This document shows positions 28,661 through 29,642 of a stretch of 29,642 nucleotides of DNA, piece by piece. This DNA is from a virus. Within the stretch, counting starts at the first letter, position 1, and each line of letters begins with the position of its first letter. A program made the translations under genes and the position numbers. The notes below the pieces were generated by a model. The model did no database searches and had not been told where the DNA came from. It saw only the letters and a program-made list of their open reading frames with translations. The DNA lies in IMG/VR virus record IMGVR_UViG_3300025093_000086, positions 1 to 29,642 of that record. One strand, 5' to 3'.

Positions 28661-28815
28661 TATTTCTCCTTTATATCAGTTTCGCCACAATCAGGACAAT
28701 CCCAATTACCGAATTTGAATATTTCGTTGTGATAGTCTTGATTAATATATTGCATACCCTCAAAAGGTCTGCCGATATTATCATTACCACATTTTACACA
28801 AATAAATTTAACCAT
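28660..28815 (-). CDS. Small zinc-ribbon protein (51 aa)
   Basis: A 51-codon frame from ATG 28815 (overlapping the upstream stop) to a stop overlapping the next ATG. ICVKCGND near the N-terminus and CPDCGE near the C-terminus give a four-Cys zinc ribbon separated by about 33 residues. The middle is aromatic (MQYINQDYHNEIFKFGNW). Likely a small nucleic-acid or protein-binding factor; function unknown. Confidence 0.6.
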   Translation of the reverse strand: MVKFICVKCGNDNIGRPFEGMQYINQDYHNEIFKFGNWDCPDCGETDIKEK

Positions 28816-29210
28816 TATTCCTCTTCCAATAATGATGCAAGAAACTTATCTGCTCCTTTTTTCATTTGAAAGTCAACATAATCTTTCCATAAAGTATTGA
28901 ATACATTCTTTAAGTCTCCGTTACCTATATCTGTTTCTAATTGTGAACTTCTCTCTATTACTTGTCCATTATTATCTAATGGTATAAGTGTCAAGTCAAA
29001 GAAATCATTATAGTTATGTTCTATTTTCCAATGTAATGTTCTATTGTTTATTGTAATGTCAAACTCTATTCCCCCGTGAAATTCTTGTAGTCTTTCGCCT
29101 GTTGGATTGTTAGTTAGAATTACAACATTATCTATAATCTCCTCATACATACCTTCTGGCATTAAGTCAATAATGCTACCGGCACTGTATGATGTAACCA
29201 TATTTTTCAT
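28815..29210 (-). CDS. Acidic protein of unknown function
   Basis: A 131-aa protein, start chosen at ATG 29210 (AAAGGA upstream); the longer frame to 29249 reaches the promoter region and ATG 29201 is an alternative. Beta strands (VVILTNNPTGERLQEFHGGIEFDITIN) are followed by helices; the C-terminus is helical with an acidic end. No motif is recognised. It is the first gene after the strong terminator, so it begins a transcription unit, probably from an AT-rich promoter at 29250-29260. Confidence 0.6.
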   Translation of the reverse strand: MKNMVTSYSAGSIIDLMPEGMYEEIIDNVVILTNNPTGERLQEFHGGIEFDITINNRTLHWKIEHNYNDFFDLTLIPLDNNGQVIERSSQLETDIGNGDLKNVFNTLWKDYVDFQMKKGADKFLASLLEEE

Positions 29211-29260
29211 TTGTTCCTTTCTTCGTCTCATATGGGTGTTACAAGACAAATATAGTTCTA

Positions 29261-29289
29261 AAAAAAGCGTAGGGGGGCGTTAGCCCCCC
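29261..29289 (-). terminator. Strong rho-independent terminator
   Basis: A perfect 7-bp G/C stem GGGGGGC/GCCCCCC (29289-29283 with 29278-29272) with TAAC loop on the - strand is followed by TACGC and six T (29266-29261). It ends the truncated gene at 29302-29642 and is the clearest terminator in the window; the same TAAC loop is used at 21849-21885. Confidence 0.85.
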
Positions 29290-29301
29290 GTAAGCTTGTA
29301 A

Positions 29302-29642
29302 TTATTCTGAGTATCCCCAAAGTTCCTTAGTCATAGAAGGTGCCTCATAGATACCTTGTATAACCAATTGAGTGCCAAAGTTACTCCATTCCTTAGTTTC
29401 CTTATTCTGGAAGCTTTGTTCCTGTGCAACTGCCTCAATTAACACTGGGCGTGTTTTGGGCCTACCGTTCTCGCCAATTTCAGCAGATTCAAGTAGTTCC
29501 TTGAGTTGTGTAGCTACATTAGCGTTAGCGTTATTAAATGCTTTCGCTATGCTACGATTATTCTTTCCTACGAACTTCACGCCATAGAAAACACCGTTTC
29601 CCATAGTTCCGATATCGTTAGGGTCCTTTGTGATAGTGGTGA
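29302..29642 (-). CDS. C-terminal part of an unrecognised, probably highly expressed protein
   Basis: The frame is open beyond ATG 29604 to the window edge (12 more codons visible), so this is probably a partial gene with its start outside. About 112 residues are visible. It is a compact alpha/beta protein (VFYGVKFVGK, then helix IAKAFNNANANVATQLKELLESA, then VLIEAVAQEQSFQNK, FGTQLVIQGIYE). C- and G-ending codons are far more common than in neighbouring genes, as in the capsid gene, suggesting high expression. A strong terminator follows. One idea is a single-stranded DNA-binding or virion protein, but no family is recognised. Confidence 0.6.
   Translation of the reverse strand, partial: TTITKDPNDIGTMGNGVFYGVKFVGKNNRSIAKAFNNANANVATQLKELLESAEIGENGRPKTRPVLIEAVAQEQSFQNKETKEWSNFGTQLVIQGIYEAPSMTKELWGYSE

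Noticed and set aside
1-29642. Integrase, attachment sites, insertion sequences or transposons
   Set aside because: No recombinase family motif, no terminal inverted repeats and no duplicated target sites were seen.

Overview
The window reads as part of a tailed double-stranded DNA phage genome. It has low GC, is tightly packed (genes join by TAATG, TAGTG or ATGA overlaps), and falls into two convergent blocks. Positions 1-18602 are on the + strand and hold virion and lysis genes. Positions 18654-29642 are on the - strand and hold DNA metabolism, regulatory and many very small genes. The genes at both edges are cut by the window. No integrase, repressor, terminase, portal or polymerase is recognisable here. 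The host is inferred, not seen: a Thr-run/VPP/Pro-run linker, an r1t-like holin, a small secreted transglycosylase with a GLWQF motif and apparently leaderless promoters together suggest a low-GC, probably marine actinobacterium. This is a moderate-to-weak inference.

The + block begins with two unrecognised virion-module proteins. A promoter and a roughly 180-nt leader follow, and the leader folds as four consecutive H-type pseudoknots ending at the Shine-Dalgarno of the scaffold gene. Scaffold, major capsid protein, a small beta-rich virion protein, a neck/connector-type protein, a 659-aa tail protein with an Asp-box and small tail/fibre proteins come next. Six related proteins then follow, arranged as a three-gene cassette present twice (A-B-C-A'-B'-C'). 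After these come a 548-aa secreted protein with Thr/Pro and very acidic regions, small membrane proteins, a DUF5675-type protein, a 994-aa unknown protein, an r1t-like holin and three basic proteins, the last only 22 aa.

The - block, read in its own direction from the right, begins with a truncated gene that ends at a very strong terminator. A run of small proteins follows (zinc-ribbon micro-proteins and an Api92/DUF1281-like protein). Next come a 230-nt untranslated region with repeated stem-loops, another small-gene operon, a MoxR/CobS-like AAA+ ATPase with a zincin-VWA CobT-like partner, a three-way-junction RNA, and a tRNA or tRNA-like RNA. The rest is a small DNA-binding-like protein with a calcineurin-like phosphoesterase, a terminator and promoter, a Rad52-like annealing protein, zinc proteins, a winged-helix-like protein, a lytic transglycosylase, and finally a 102-aa SET-domain protein at the convergent junction.

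The most unusual content is in the RNA and at the junction: (i) the four-pseudoknot leader of the capsid operon; (ii) the RNA pair at 23.4-23.54 kb, a three-way junction exposing an anti-Shine-Dalgarno-like loop beside a tRNA-like RNA with alanine identity elements; (iii) the repeated stem-loops at 27.4-27.6 kb, whose arm differences form G-U pairs only in the - strand RNA; (iv) a minimal SET methyltransferase next to lysine-rich, histone-tail-like phage peptides; and (v) the duplicated six-gene fibre-like cassette.
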